A DNA stretch of 64,000 bases, from positions 445,488 through 509,487 of the forward strand of contig NZ_JANQAJ010000011.1 of NCBI RefSeq assembly GCF_024707105.1, in the 5' to 3' direction. Both the position numbers and the translations under genes were made by a program. This document shows positions 8,776 to 18,664 of the stretch, in pieces. Positions within the stretch are counted from its first letter, which is position 1. Each line of letters opens with the position of its first letter. A model generated the notes under the pieces. The model saw only the letters and a program-made list of their open reading frames with translations, did not search any database and was not told the origin of the DNA. Source of the stretch: Devosia ginsengisoli (GTDB lineage Bacteria; Pseudomonadota; Alphaproteobacteria; Rhizobiales; Devosiaceae).

Positions 8776-9873
8776 ATGAGCCTGATCGAGCGCGTGGACG
8801 CGGCGATAAATGCCGCGCTGGTGCAACGCATTGTCGGCTGCGTCATCCTGATCAACAGGGATGGCCAGGAGATTTATGCCCGCGCTGCCGGCCTGGCCGA
8901 TCGTGAGGCCGATGTGCCGATGCGGCGCGAGGCGATCTTCCGGCTGGCCTCGGTGACCAAGCCGATCGTCGCAACGGCCGTATTGCGGCTGGTGGACCTG
9001 GGGCTGATCGGGCTCAATGACAAGGTGACGCGGTATCTGCCGTGGTTCACGCCTGACAATCCGGATGGCAGCGCGGCCGATATCCGTATCCGGCATTTGC
9101 TGAGCCATACATCGGGCCTGGCCTATGCAAATGTGCCTGACAATGCCAGCGGCGGGCTTTCGGGGCGGGTCAATTCGCTGACCGAGACGCTGCAGAACAT
9201 TGCCAGAGTGCCGCTGGCCTTCGCGCCGGGGAGCGGCTGGGATTATGGCACCAGCATCGATGTGCTGGGCGGGGTGCTTGCGGCGATCAACGGCTCCAAT
9301 GTCGAGGATGCGTTGGGGCGGCATGTGACCGGGCCGCTTGATATGACCGACGCGCATTTCTATGTCACCGATCCGGCGCGGCTGGCGGTGCCCTATGGCG
9401 ATGGCGCGCCACCGGTGCGCATGGGCGATCCGCATGTGCTGGGCGACCAATATGGCAGCACGACATTTTCGCCGGGCCGCATATTCAATCCGGCCGCGCC
9501 GCAGAATGGCGGGGCAGGCATGGCGGGAACGGCCGACGACGTCATGAAGATGCTGGAAGTCTATAACGGACGGCCGGGGCTGCTGGCGCCGGAAACCGTG
9601 GCCATGGCGCTGGCCAACCAGATCGGTGATTTACCCCGGCGCGAGAATGATGCCGGCAAGCGTTTCAGCTTCATCGGCGCCGTGTTGCAGGACCCGATGG
9701 CGGCGAACAATCCCTGCCCTGTTGGTACGGTGGACTGGGGCGGAGCCTGGGGGCACAACTGGGTGGTCGATCCGGTCAACCGGATCACCATCGTGGTCTG
9801 CACCAATACCACCTTCGAGGGCTGCAACGGGCCGTTCCGCGACGATATCCTGAGGGCAGTTTACGCAGCCTAG
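8776..9873 (+). CDS. Beta-lactamase-family serine hydrolase
   Basis: A 365-residue class C beta-lactamase/esterase-fold protein. It has the catalytic SxxK motif (S59-V-T-K62), a YxN motif (Y117-A-N119) and a C-terminal GGAWGHNW segment at the third-motif position. No signal peptide is seen, so it is probably a cytoplasmic esterase or peptidase-like enzyme, not a resistance enzyme; the substrate cannot be read from sequence. The AGGGAGGG ribosome binding site precedes the ATG. It lies between erpA and xth, perhaps in one transcription unit with xth (53-base gap). Confidence 0.85.
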   Translation: MSLIERVDAAINAALVQRIVGCVILINRDGQEIYARAAGLADREADVPMRREAIFRLASVTKPIVATAVLRLVDLGLIGLNDKVTRYLPWFTPDNPDGSAADIRIRHLLSHTSGLAYANVPDNASGGLSGRVNSLTETLQNIARVPLAFAPGSGWDYGTSIDVLGGVLAAINGSNVEDALGRHVTGPLDMTDAHFYVTDPARLAVPYGDGAPPVRMGDPHVLGDQYGSTTFSPGRIFNPAAPQNGGAGMAGTADDVMKMLEVYNGRPGLLAPETVAMALANQIGDLPRRENDAGKRFSFIGAVLQDPMAANNPCPVGTVDWGGAWGHNWVVDPVNRITIVVCTNTTFEGCNGPFRDDILRAVYAA

Positions 9874-9926
9874 CCGGTTGCCCCCTCCCCGGCCCGCAGT
9901 TAGCTTGGCGCCAACGGAGACTCGCC

Positions 9927-10706
9927 ATGCGTATTGCCACCTGGAACATTGCCGGCATCAAAGCCCGGATCGAAGCGCTGCTGAAGTGGCTGGCCGAGGA
10001 AAAGCCCGACATCGTCGTGCTGCAGGAAATCAAGACGGTCGACGAGGGGTTTCCACGGCTCGAGATTGAGGCGCTGGGCTACAATATCGAGACGCATGGG
10101 CAGAAAAGCTGGAATGGCGTGGCCATCCTGTCGCTGCTGCCGTTCGACGAGGTATCGCGCGGGCTGCCTGGCGATGACAGCGACGAGCAGGCACGGCTGA
10201 TCGAGGGTGTGTTCTCGGTCGAGACGGGTGCCATCAGGGTGTGCGGCATCTACCTGCCCAATGGCAATCCGGTCGACAGCGAGAAATTCCCCTACAAGCT
10301 GGCCTGGATGCGACGGCTGGAGGCCTATGTGGAAGGTCGGCTCGCGCTGGAGGAGCCCTTCGTGCTGCTGGGCGACTTCAACATCATCCCGGGGCCGATC
10401 GATGCGCATGATCCGGAGGCCTGGTGGGGCGACGCGCTGTACCGGCCGGAAAGCCAGGAGCGCTGGCGCGCGCTGCTCAATCTGGGACTGACCGATGCCC
10501 TGCGGGCAACGACGTCGGAGCCGTCCTATACGTTCTGGGATTTTCAGGCAGGGGCATGGCGGCGCAATGCCGGCATCCGCATCGACCACCTGCTGCTGTC
10601 GCCACAGGCGGCGGATCGGCTGGAGGGGGTCACCGTGCACAAGGATGTGCGCGGCTGGGACAAGCCGAGCGATCATGTGCCGGTAGAGGGGGAGTTTAGG
10701 TTTTAG
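9927..10706 (+). CDS. xth: Exodeoxyribonuclease III (AP endonuclease)
   Basis: A 259-residue member of the exonuclease/endonuclease/phosphatase fold, which cuts DNA at abasic sites and trims 3' ends. Catalytic residues can be matched: E34 in VLQEIKT, the YLPNGNPV loop, D and N in LLGDFNIIPGP, and the terminal DH pair in KPSDHVPVE. Length and order fit ExoIII/XthA. It is followed by about 400 bases of palindromic repeats. Confidence 0.93.
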   Translation: MRIATWNIAGIKARIEALLKWLAEEKPDIVVLQEIKTVDEGFPRLEIEALGYNIETHGQKSWNGVAILSLLPFDEVSRGLPGDDSDEQARLIEGVFSVETGAIRVCGIYLPNGNPVDSEKFPYKLAWMRRLEAYVEGRLALEEPFVLLGDFNIIPGPIDAHDPEAWWGDALYRPESQERWRALLNLGLTDALRATTSEPSYTFWDFQAGAWRRNAGIRIDHLLLSPQAADRLEGVTVHKDVRGWDKPSDHVPVEGEFRF

Positions 10707-10761
10707 GGGTATCGAGTGCGCTGTCGCGATTACCCATCGCCAGTCTGGTGCGTGTGGCTTA

Positions 10762-10887
10762 CCCCACTCTCATTCCCTCCCCACAAGGGGGAGGGAGGCG
10801 CATGACTACATTCCGAGTTTCGCTCGATGCTTCCGCAACTGCCGACCAGGCTTCCCTCCCCCTTGTGGGGAGGAAATGAGGGTGGGG
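10762..10887. repeat. Inverted repeat, G-rich family A (35-bp arms)
   Basis: Arms at 10762–10796 and 10853–10887 are complementary with two mismatches and flank a 56-base centre. The core of each arm is CTCCCCACAAGGGGGAGGG, itself an imperfect palindrome. The same core recurs at 14335–14480 and, degenerate, at 39684–39718, so it is a dispersed intergenic family. Confidence 0.85.
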
Positions 10888-10919
10888 GTGTTGAGCCGAC
10901 CGGCCTATTTCTAACAGAT

Positions 10920-11004
10920 CGTCATCCTCGGGCTTGACCCGAGGACACTTCACTTAGCAAGGTTCAGCAAGTGTAGAGCCCTCGGGTCAAGCCCGAGGGT
11001 GACG
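10920..11004. repeat. Palindromic repeat, family B (CTCGGG…CCCGAG)
   Basis: Arms at 10920–10944 and 10980–11004 read CGTCATCCTCGGGCTTGACC-type and its complement. Each arm contains its own short palindrome (CTCGGGCTTGACCCGAG). A near-identical copy is at 27182–27267. This type of dispersed palindrome is widespread in intergenic DNA of Hyphomicrobiales. Confidence 0.85.
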
Positions 11005-11104
11005 TGTAGTGCATGGGGAATTCTCCCGCCCGCCACTCGACCATAGGTCTCGTGGCCTTCTTCGCTCAAATCGCTCCACTGGAGCGATTTGTCCTTCGGA
11101 ACGC

Positions 11105-11914
11105 TCAGAAGCCAGCAAATTGCGGAGCGATGCTTTCGGCCAAGGCAAAGGCTTCGGTGCTCTGGTCGGGGGTGGCGGCGGAGAGCGCGCGGTTGAGGAG
11201 TTCGTCGATCCAGGCGGCGTCGCCGGTGCCGGCGCAGCGTTGGTGGGCGATGGCGAGCCACATCAGGCCTTCGACCGGCTGGGCTTCGATGCCTTCGACG
11301 CCATTAAAGATCATGTTGCCGAGTTGCGCCTGGGCCGGGCAATGGCCCTTGCGGGCGGCCAGCGAGAACCAGCGGGCGCTTTGCAGCGGGTTGATGCCCA
11401 TTTCGTTTTCCTGCGTATAAAGCAGGCCGACGCGGTATTGCGCATCAGCATCGCCGAAATAGGTGGCGGCATGCAGCAGCAGGGCATGGGAACGCTCGGC
11501 ATCGGCGGGGATGCCGGCGTCGGGCAGGCCGTCCTTGTAATAATCACCAACCTTGACGAAGGACTGGGCGACGATATCGGCCTCGACGCCCCTGGGAGAG
11601 GCATCGGCGTGCTGATTGGCGATCTGGGCGAAATAGCCGAAGGCCTTCACCGGGTCCTTGTCCACGCCTTCGCCGTTTTCATACATGGTGCCGAGTTGCC
11701 ACATGGCCATGGGCTGGCCGGCGCTGGCGGCATCTTCAAGGGCAGCAAGCAGATCGTCGCCGGACACACCGCCACCTGCCCCATCGAGCATGTTGGCCAT
11801 GTTCAGCGCCGCATCGGCCGCCGTCTGGGCGTAAGCAGGCGCCATCGCCGTCGAGAAGGCGAGGATCGCTGCCGTTGCAACGGAAATCAGGGAATGATCC
11901 CTAACAGTCCGCAT
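11105..11914 (-). CDS. Secreted Sel1-repeat protein, ExoR-like
   Basis: A 269-residue protein with a signal peptide (cleavage near PAYAQT) and Sel1/TPR repeats: PMAMWQLGTMYENGEGVDKDP, AERSHALLLHAATYFGDADAQ and LQSARWFSLAARKGHCPAQAQ. Size, export and repeats match ExoR, the periplasmic inhibitor of the ExoS–ChvI two-component system in rhizobia. The role is inferred from this likeness. The ATG at 11914 has a strong AGAAGGAG site. It ends near palindromic repeats, convergent with xth. Confidence 0.75.
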   Translation of the reverse strand: MRTVRDHSLISVATAAILAFSTAMAPAYAQTAADAALNMANMLDGAGGGVSGDDLLAALEDAASAGQPMAMWQLGTMYENGEGVDKDPVKAFGYFAQIANQHADASPRGVEADIVAQSFVKVGDYYKDGLPDAGIPADAERSHALLLHAATYFGDADAQYRVGLLYTQENEMGINPLQSARWFSLAARKGHCPAQAQLGNMIFNGVEGIEAQPVEGLMWLAIAHQRCAGTGDAAWIDELLNRALSAATPDQSTEAFALAESIAPQFAGF

Positions 11915-12579
11915 CTTGCTCCTTCTGGCCCGCAAAGCGGGCGAACCTTGTTGCCAAACCGGACATCCGGCCCTGCCCCGGTGCGGCTGCCTGAGGGCAG
12001 CGCTCCGGACATTAAGATTTCGGTAAACTCCGTTTGTGACCGCATTCAGCCGACCGCATGGCGATCGGGAGGTATGATGCGGGCACAGCGTCGTTTGCCG
12101 CCGAGATGGCGACGCCCAAGGAGCTTCACCGCCGGATTCGGCAATGGGGAGAAAAAACGCGCAAGCACGGGCCTTGCCCGATGCTTGCAGGCCATCCGCC
12201 CCCAGATGCCTATGCCGTCTCGTTTAGGATGAGATTGTGGCGACAAATATCGCCAAATCGTTGCCGCAAGGAATGGTGAAATCGATTCACACGCGATGTT
12301 GCGGAATCGTCACAGAGTCCGTCCCGGCGCGGCCATTCGAACCGCGAGAGGTTGCGGGCGGCGAGCCGATGGCCATACTCCCCCGATCCGCGAACCCAAG
12401 GAGCGCATCGATGAAAACCCTGTTCAACGCGAAAGGAGACAAACTTCAACAGGACATGATCACTCATGCATTCCCAAAATTCGTGGCAGGAGCAGCGCCA
12501 AGACGCCAGCCGTAGCCATTTTCTTCTCAAACTTCTCGCCAGACTGACCAGCCGCCGGGACGGCCCTTCCGGCCGGACG
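11915..12579. other. 665-base region with no convincing gene
   Basis: The left edge holds the promoter area of the Sel1-protein gene. An imperfect palindrome GTGAAATCGATTCAC lies at 12276–12290. A GAAAGGAGA ribosome-binding-site-like sequence at 12431–12439 precedes a short open frame (about 12411–12515, 34 codons). A 73-codon frame at 12058–12279 lacks conserved features. If the exporter downstream starts at 12466 instead of 12580, the last 114 bases are coding. Confidence 0.5.
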
Positions 12580-14316
12580 ATGGTGCGTGCGCGCAAATTC
12601 CTGGGCTATTATCGGCCCTATGTGCCACTCCTGCTGGCCGACCTGGCCTGTGCCGCACTCGTCGCGGCCAGCGCGATCGCCCTGCCGCTCTGCGCCAGCT
12701 ACATCACCACGCGCCTGCCGGAACTGGCAGAGGCCGACAATGCGCTCGTGCAAATTCTGGGCATGGGTGGCGTGATGCTCGCCGTGTTCCTCGTGCAGTC
12801 GCTGGCAACTTATTTCGTGGACTATCAGGGCCATGCGATGGGCGCGCGGATCGAGGCCGATGTGCGCCGGGAGCTGTTCGAGCACTGTCAGAAGCTCTCG
12901 TTCGGCTTTTACGACCGGCAGCGCGTCGGCCAATTGATGAGCCGCATCAGCAACGACTCGTTGTGGCTGGGCGAACTGTTCCACCATGGGCCGGAGGATC
13001 TTGCCATCAGCCTGCTGAAATTCGGTGGGGCGATGGCGGTACTCACGGTCATCGATCCGGTGCTGGCCGGGCTGATTGCACTGCTGGTGCCGCCGGCGGT
13101 GCTCTATGCGCGGCATTTCAACCGGCGGATGAATGTGGCGCTCAAGACCAGCAAGGAGCGTATCGCCGCCGTCAACGAGCGAGTGGAGGATGCGCTGGGC
13201 GGGGTCCGCGTGGTCCAATCCTTCGCCAATGAGGCGATGGAGCTGGAGCGGTTCGAGGTGGAGAACCAGCATTTCCTGCAAAGCCGCAAGGACGGCTATC
13301 GCAGCGAAGCCTTGCTGTGGGTCGGCATGGACGGCTTTGCGCAACTCGTCACCATCATGGTGATCGTGGGTGGGGCCATCCGCATCCTCCACGCCGAGCT
13401 GACGGTGGCGGAAATGCTAACCTTCCTGCTCTGCGTGGGCGTGTTGGTCGATCCGGTGCGGCGGCTGGATAACTTCATCCGCCTCTGGCAGGAGGGCGCG
13501 ACCGGCTTCGTGCGCGCCATGGAACTGCTGGAGGAAGAGCCCGATATTGCCGACGCACCCCAAGCGGTGGATATCGGCCCGGTCCGCGGGGCGATCCGCT
13601 TTCGCGACGTGGATTTCGGCTATGGCGATGGCGGCGCGCCTGTCTTCAGCGGGTTATCGCTCGATATCGCGCCGGGCGAATTCGTGGCGCTGGTGGGGTC
13701 TTCGGGCGTGGGCAAGAGCACGCTTTGTGCGCTGATCCCGCGCTTCTACGATGTCAGCGGCGGGGCCATCACCATCGACGGCAAGGATGTGCGTGACGTG
13801 ACGCTGGCCTCGCTGCGGCGCAGCGTGGGCGTGGTGCAGCAGGACGTGTATCTGTTCAGCGGCACGGTGGCAGAGAATCTGCGCTATGGGCGGCCGGAGG
13901 CCAGCGACGAGGAACTGGTCGCGGCGGCCAAGGCGGCCAATGCGCATGACTTCATCCTCGGGCTGCCGGAGGGGTATGACTCCAATATCGGGCAGCGGGG
14001 CGTGAAACTATCGGGCGGGCAGAAGCAGCGCCTGACCATTGCGAGGGCGTTTCTCAAGAACCCGGCGGTTCTGATCTTCGACGAGGCGACCAGCGCGCTG
14101 GACAATGAGAGCGAGCGGGCGGTGCAGCAAGCGCTGCTAAGCCTGGCCGCGGGACGGACGACGCTGGTCATTGCGCATCGGCTGTCGACGGTGCGCCATG
14201 CGGATCGCATCCTGGTACTGACGCCGGATGGGATCGGGGAGCAAGGTACGCATGATGAGCTGATGGCGGCGGATGGGGTCTATGCCGGGTTGCATCGGGT
14301 GCAGGGGAGGATTTGA
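12580..14316 (+). CDS. MsbA-like ABC exporter (fused membrane and ATPase domains)
   Basis: A half-transporter of 578 residues: an N-terminal six-helix ABC exporter membrane domain (about 1–310), then an ATPase domain with Walker A GSSGVGKST, signature KLSGGQKQR, Walker B LIFDEATSALD and the H-loop VIAHRLST. Homodimers of this family flip lipids or export drugs and peptides; MsbA-like lipid A flipping is one option but cannot be proved here. The ATG at 12580 precedes the conserved FLGYYRPYVPLLL start; an in-frame ATG at 12466 would add 38 residues. It stands alone, followed by palindromic repeats. Confidence 0.85.
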   Translation: MVRARKFLGYYRPYVPLLLADLACAALVAASAIALPLCASYITTRLPELAEADNALVQILGMGGVMLAVFLVQSLATYFVDYQGHAMGARIEADVRRELFEHCQKLSFGFYDRQRVGQLMSRISNDSLWLGELFHHGPEDLAISLLKFGGAMAVLTVIDPVLAGLIALLVPPAVLYARHFNRRMNVALKTSKERIAAVNERVEDALGGVRVVQSFANEAMELERFEVENQHFLQSRKDGYRSEALLWVGMDGFAQLVTIMVIVGGAIRILHAELTVAEMLTFLLCVGVLVDPVRRLDNFIRLWQEGATGFVRAMELLEEEPDIADAPQAVDIGPVRGAIRFRDVDFGYGDGGAPVFSGLSLDIAPGEFVALVGSSGVGKSTLCALIPRFYDVSGGAITIDGKDVRDVTLASLRRSVGVVQQDVYLFSGTVAENLRYGRPEASDEELVAAAKAANAHDFILGLPEGYDSNIGQRGVKLSGGQKQRLTIARAFLKNPAVLIFDEATSALDNESERAVQQALLSLAAGRTTLVIAHRLSTVRHADRILVLTPDGIGEQGTHDELMAADGVYAGLHRVQGRI

Positions 14317-14334
14317 GACGCTGAACTCGCAGTC

Positions 14335-14480
14335 GTCTCCCTCCCCTTGTGGGGAGGGATCAAGGGTGGGGGTGTCACACGCACCGAGTTTACGGAGACA
14401 TACCCCCACCCTGCTCGATTCAACGGACTTAGCTGACGCTAAGTCCTATCTCGCTTCCCCTCCCTCAAGGGGGAGGGTGG
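14335..14480. repeat. Inverted repeat, G-rich family A (second copy)
   Basis: The left arm contains CTCCCTCCCCTTGTGGGGAG and GGGTGGGGGTG; the right arm contains CCCCCACCCTG and CCCTCAAGGGGGAGGG. The centre holds a second dyad (GGACTTAGCTGACGCTAAGTCC). It sits between the convergent exporter and valS genes and may terminate both. Confidence 0.8.
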
Positions 14481-14502
14481 GGCCGGTGGCAATTGGAGGG
14501 GG

Positions 14503-17259
14503 TCAACTCAGGCGCTTGAGCGCTTCGATGATGTGATGCCGCCGCTCCACAGCCGCCTCACGACGGGCCTTTTGTTCCTCGATGACCTCTTCGGGGGCCT
14601 TGGCGACAAATTGTTCGTTGCCGAGCTTCTTGTCGATCTGAACCACCTCGCCATCGAGCTTGGCGACTTCCTTTTCGAGACGGACCTTTTCGGCCGATAT
14701 GTCGATGACGCCGGCCAGCGGCAGGGCGAAGGTGGCCTCGCCAACGACGAACTGGGCGGATTCGCCGGGAACTTCGGTCTGCGGCGAGATTTCCTCAAGG
14801 CGGGCGAGGCGCGTGATCAGGGAGGTGCCGGCGACGAGGCGACGCAGGGTTTCCTCCCCTGCCCCGACCACGACCATCTGCAGCCTGGCGCCGGCGGGGA
14901 CGTTCATCTCCGAGCGGACCGAGCGAACATTGGTGATGACGTCGATGAGCCAGTTGAGATCGGCATCGGCGGCGGGGTCTTCGAGGCCGGCGAGGTCGGG
15001 CCATTCCGAGAGGATCAGCATGGAGGCGCGCGGGGCGCCGAACTTGCCGGTTTCGGCCCAGAGCTCTTCGGTGACGAAGGGCATGAAGGGGTGGAGGATG
15101 GCCAGGATCTGGTCGAGCGCCCAGGCCGCGGTGGCGCGGGTTTCGGCCTTGGCGGCTTCGTCCTCGCCCAGCAGCACTGGCTTGGCGAATTCGACATACC
15201 AGTCGCAGAAGGTGCCCCAGACGAAATCGTAGGCGGCATTGGCGGCTTCGTTGAACTTGTAGTCGAGAATGCCCTGGGTGACGGCGGCGGCGCCGCGCGC
15301 CGTGGCGCCGACGATCCAACGGTTGAGCGGGAGTTTGTTGGCTTTGGGGTCGTAGCCCTCGACGCGGCGGCACTCGTTCATTTCGAGGAAGCGGGCGGCG
15401 TTCCAGATCTTGGTGACGAAGTTGCGATAGCCTTCCACGCGCTGGATCGAGAGCTTGAGGTCGCGGCCCTGCGCGGCCATGGCGGCGAGCGTGAAGCGGG
15501 TGGCATCGGCGCCGTATTGGTCGATGAGCTGCAGTGGGTCGATGACATTGCCCTTGGTCTTGCTCATCTTCTGGCCCTTCTCGTCGCGGACCAGAGCATG
15601 CATGTAGACCGTGTGGAACGGCTCTTCATCCAGGAATTCAAGACCCATCATCATCATCCTGGCAACCCAGAAGAAAATGATGTCGAAGCCGGTCACGAGA
15701 ACGTCGGTCGGGTAGTAGCGGCGCAGCTCGGCGGTATCGTCCGGCCAGCCCAGGGTGGAGAAGGGCCAGAGGGCGGAGGAGAACCAGGTGTCCAGCACGT
15801 CGGGGTCGCGGGTGAGCTGGGTCGGCTTCATGTAATGCGCGTCGGCGAGCTTCTGCGCCTCGGCCTCGCTATAGGCGACGAAGGCGTGATTGTCCGGGCC
15901 GTACCAGGCCGGAATCTGGTGGCCCCACCAGAGCTGGCGGGAAATGCACCACGGCTTGATGTTTTCCAGCCAGGCGAAATAGGTGTTCTGATACTGCTCC
16001 GGCACGAATTTGGTGCGGCCTTCGCGGACGGCAGCCATGGCCGGTTGGGCCAGCACGTCGGCCTTGACCCACCATTGATCGGTGAGGAAGGGCTCGATGA
16101 CGACGAGCTTGGACTTCTCGTCATGCGGGACCATGATCTTCTTGTCCTCGATGTGATCGAGGCCGCGGGTGGGATTTTCCTCCGCAAGGGCAGTCAGGTC
16201 GGCGACGATGGCCTTGCGGGCGGCGAAACGATCCATGCCGCGATAGGCTTGCGGTATGAAGTCGGCCGAGATGATGGCGCCGCCAGTGGTGAAGACGTTG
16301 ATCTGGTCGAGATCGTTGCGGGTGCCGACTTCGAAGTCGTTGAAATCGTGGGCCGGGGTGATCTTGACCGCGCCGGTGCCGAGGGTCGGATCGGCGTATT
16401 CGTCGGCGACGATGGGGATGCGGCGGCCGACCAGGGGCAGCTCAACGAACTTGCCGACCAGCGGGGCATAGCGTTCATCGTCCGGGTGAACGGCAATACC
16501 GGTGTCGCCCAGCATGGTTTCGGGGCGGGTGGTGGCGACGATGATGTAGTCGCGGGTTTCGTGGCCCGTGACGTTGCCCTCTTCGTCCTTCAGCGGGAAC
16601 TGGTAGGTGACGCCATCGGCCAGGGGATAGCGCAGGTGCCACATATGGCCCTTGATCTCGATATTCTCGACTTCGAGATCGGAAATGGCGGTTTCGAGGC
16701 CGGGATGCCAGTTGACCAGGCGCTTGGCGCGATAGATCAGGCCGCGCTGGTGCAACTCGACGAAGACCTTGGTGACGGCGCGGACCATCTGGTCGTCGGC
16801 GACGCCGTTTTCACCCATGGTGAAGCGTTCGCGGGAGAAATCGGCCGAAGCGCCGAGGCGCTTGAGCTGGTTCATGATGGTGCCGCCGCTTTCGGCCTTC
16901 CATTCCCAGACACGCTCGACGAACTTTTCGCGGCCCATTTCGCGGCGACCGGGCTGCTGGCGCTCCATCAACTGGCGCTCGACGATCATCTGGGTGGCGA
17001 TGCCGGCATGGTCGGTGCCGGGCTGCCAGAGAACGTCCTTTTTCAGCATGCGGTTGAAACGGATCAGGATATCCTGGATCGTATTGTTCAGCGCGTGGCC
17101 GATATGGAGCGAGCCGGTGACATTGGGCGGCGGAATGACGATGGTGAAGGTCTCGGCGCCGGGCGCAGCCCCTGCCCCGGCGGCAAAGGCGTTGGCCTCG
17201 AGCCAATCGGCATAGACGCGCGTCTCGACGGCTGATGGCTCATAGGACTTTTCAAGCAT
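14503..17259 (-). CDS. valS: Valyl-tRNA synthetase
   Basis: A 918-residue class I synthetase that charges tRNA-Val. It has the HIGH motif (residues 52–55, in [16 protein letters not shown]), a large editing (CP1) domain with [22 protein letters not shown] split around 240–265, KMSKTKGN for KMSKS, the anticodon-binding helices and a C-terminal coiled-coil arm ([20 protein letters not shown]). Length is typical. It follows popZ and a small secreted-protein locus; the tolC–popZ–valS neighbourhood is common in Hyphomicrobiales. Confidence 0.96.
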   Translation of the reverse strand: MLEKSYEPSAVETRVYADWLEANAFAAGAGAAPGAETFTIVIPPPNVTGSLHIGHALNNTIQDILIRFNRMLKKDVLWQPGTDHAGIATQMIVERQLMERQQPGRREMGREKFVERVWEWKAESGGTIMNQLKRLGASADFSRERFTMGENGVADDQMVRAVTKVFVELHQRGLIYRAKRLVNWHPGLETAISDLEVENIEIKGHMWHLRYPLADGVTYQFPLKDEEGNVTGHETRDYIIVATTRPETMLGDTGIAVHPDDERYAPLVGKFVELPLVGRRIPIVADEYADPTLGTGAVKITPAHDFNDFEVGTRNDLDQINVFTTGGAIISADFIPQAYRGMDRFAARKAIVADLTALAEENPTRGLDHIEDKKIMVPHDEKSKLVVIEPFLTDQWWVKADVLAQPAMAAVREGRTKFVPEQYQNTYFAWLENIKPWCISRQLWWGHQIPAWYGPDNHAFVAYSEAEAQKLADAHYMKPTQLTRDPDVLDTWFSSALWPFSTLGWPDDTAELRRYYPTDVLVTGFDIIFFWVARMMMMGLEFLDEEPFHTVYMHALVRDEKGQKMSKTKGNVIDPLQLIDQYGADATRFTLAAMAAQGRDLKLSIQRVEGYRNFVTKIWNAARFLEMNECRRVEGYDPKANKLPLNRWIVGATARGAAAVTQGILDYKFNEAANAAYDFVWGTFCDWYVEFAKPVLLGEDEAAKAETRATAAWALDQILAILHPFMPFVTEELWAETGKFGAPRASMLILSEWPDLAGLEDPAADADLNWLIDVITNVRSVRSEMNVPAGARLQMVVVGAGEETLRRLVAGTSLITRLARLEEISPQTEVPGESAQFVVGEATFALPLAGVIDISAEKVRLEKEVAKLDGEVVQIDKKLGNEQFVAKAPEEVIEEQKARREAAVERRHHIIEALKRLS

Positions 17260-17413
17260 TGATCACTCGCAACAGCAGCGACCCGCCAGGATGACCGTGG
17301 CGGGCCGAACAGAAAGGTTGGCAGACTTCAAGCAAATGCGCGATGCGGGGTCAACAGGGAGCCAGCCGGCGCGGCGCGCGTTTCGTTTGAACAGCTTTAA
17401 CATGGAGGCAGCG

Positions 17414-17689
17414 ATGAAGGCGATGATGTTGGCCGCAATGGTGACCATTCTGGTGGCGACGCCGGTGCTGGGCGCCTGCCCTGCCCTCGTGCCTGCCGAT
17501 AGCGCCGAGGCGATCCGGAACAATCAGGACCGCATCGGCTGCCTGCAACGGGAAGCAGCTACTGATGCCGAGCGAAAGACGCTGGAGATGAAGCTGCGGG
17601 CGCTGGAAGCGAACCAGCAAAGGCTGGAAATGGAAAGGCGGCTCCAGGTCCTGCAGACCATCAAGCCGCCCCCAATTCCGGCGATCTAG
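17414..17689 (+). CDS. Small exported protein of unknown function
   Basis: A 91-residue protein. The N-terminus is a signal peptide (MKAMMLAAMVTILVATPVLG) followed by Ala-Cys; this could be a lipoprotein signal, though Gly at –2 is unusual. The mature part is a charged helix (ATDAERKTLEMKLRALEANQ), probably a coiled coil, ending in a proline-rich KPPPIPAI. The ATG at 17414 has GGAGG five bases upstream. It is transcribed away from valS and towards popZ. I do not recognise a family. Confidence 0.6.
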   Translation: MKAMMLAAMVTILVATPVLGACPALVPADSAEAIRNNQDRIGCLQREAATDAERKTLEMKLRALEANQQRLEMERRLQVLQTIKPPPIPAI

Positions 17690-17691
17690 GC

Positions 17692-18405
17692 TTATTCCCC
17701 GCGCGAGATGCGGGTGATTTCGCGTTCAACCATGCGCTCGACGACGGACGGCAGATTTTCGTCCAGCCATTCCTTGAGCATGGGGCGGAGCATGTCGCGC
17801 ATCAGGGACTCGATGGTGGCGCCGGCATTGCCGAGGCCCAGGCCATTGAGCTTGGTGATGGAACTGCGGACCGCGGCCTGCGTGGCCGGCTCGAGCAGTT
17901 GATCGGCCATGTCGCTGGACAGCGTGGGATCGGGCAACGGTGCAGCCTGCGCAATGCTGGGCTGTGGCGCCGGCTGGGCGGCGGCCATGGGCGGCGGATC
18001 GAAGGCTGGAAGCTCTTCCTCTTCATCCTCGACAGCTTCGGGCGGCGCGAAGGTGATATCGTCGGGATCGACCAGTTGCGGCGCGGAAGCGGCAGAGGCT
18101 TCATCGGCTGCAGTGTCGGCCAGGATGGAATCGAAGCTGAAGCCACCGGCTTCATCCTCGTCGTCACCCTTGTCGACGATCTGGTTGGGCGAAAGCGCGA
18201 GCGGCTCGATATCGTCAAGCATGTCGCTGAGATCACGATCGAGCGAATCGGCCATGGGACGGGCCGGCGTGGCCTGCATGGGCGGCGGCGCAGCCTGAAT
18301 TGTCGGACGGCGTGGCACTCCGGCAGCGTCGTCGTCGGCGATGATCTGCCGAATGGACGACAGGATTTCATCCATAGAGGGTTCTTTGGGTGCCGGCTTG
18401 TTCAT
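17692..18405 (-). CDS. popZ: Polar organising protein PopZ (DUF2497)
   Basis: A 237-residue protein with the PopZ plan: a short N-terminal helix (PSMDEILSSIRQIIADDDAA), a long acidic, proline-rich disordered middle (about 30–155), and a conserved C-terminal oligomerisation region (MRDMLRPMLKEWLDENLPS and VVERMVEREITRISRG). PopZ forms a polar network that anchors the ParB–parS centromere in alphaproteobacteria. It is upstream of valS on the same strand and downstream of tolC. Confidence 0.93.
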   Translation of the reverse strand: MNKPAPKEPSMDEILSSIRQIIADDDAAGVPRRPTIQAAPPPMQATPARPMADSLDRDLSDMLDDIEPLALSPNQIVDKGDDEDEAGGFSFDSILADTAADEASAASAPQLVDPDDITFAPPEAVEDEEEELPAFDPPPMAAAQPAPQPSIAQAAPLPDPTLSSDMADQLLEPATQAAVRSSITKLNGLGLGNAGATIESLMRDMLRPMLKEWLDENLPSVVERMVEREITRISRGE

Positions 18406-18547
18406 CAGTGCCTCTTACTCGTGCGCCCGAACCGACCTGCAGCATCCGCCGGTGCCGCCAACCTGATTCGTCAACAACACCTTAGCCCCAGTGGCCACAA
18501 TTAGGAATCGCCACAGCACGCTCAAACCGGTCTTCCACTAAAAGTTG

Positions 18548-18570
18548 TGGCCGGGCATGACCCGACCACC
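18548..18570 (-). terminator. Possible terminator of tolC
   Basis: A 9-bp stem (GTGGCCGGG/CCCGACCAC, one G–U pair) with a 5-base loop, followed on the minus strand by CAACTTTTAG. It lies about 95 bases after the tolC stop. The T tract is short, so this is tentative. Confidence 0.4.
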
Positions 18571-18664
18571 ACAGATCGATAGTGAAACCTAGAGCGCCAG
18601 ACCTTGCGGAACGGCGAAGGCAGTGCGTGCAGTTTGCTGAAAAGGCGCCCGGAGCAGCGGCCGA

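Larger units (their letters stand above)
10707..11104. other. Gene-free stretch of 398 bases made of palindromic repeats
   Basis: Holds two dyad repeats, listed separately (10762–10887 and 10920–11004). After them comes a short hairpin around 11070–11090, where GATCGCTCCA-like arms meet. No convincing coding frame. It separates the convergent xth and Sel1-protein genes, so the palindromes may also terminate transcription. Confidence 0.7.

Noticed and set aside
8776..9873. Antibiotic-resistance beta-lactamase
   Set aside because: The SxxK and YxN motifs are present, but there is no signal peptide and the third motif differs from true class C beta-lactamases. A general serine hydrolase is the safer call.
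12058..12279. A possible 73-residue protein upstream of the ABC exporter
   Set aside because: No conserved motif and biased composition; only a moderate ribosome binding site. Kept as part of a gene-free region.
14533..17235. A 900-codon open frame on the plus strand opposite valS
   Set aside because: It is exactly antisense to a strongly conserved gene, codes for a Gly/Asp/Val-rich protein of no family, and is a by-product of high-GC codon use in valS.
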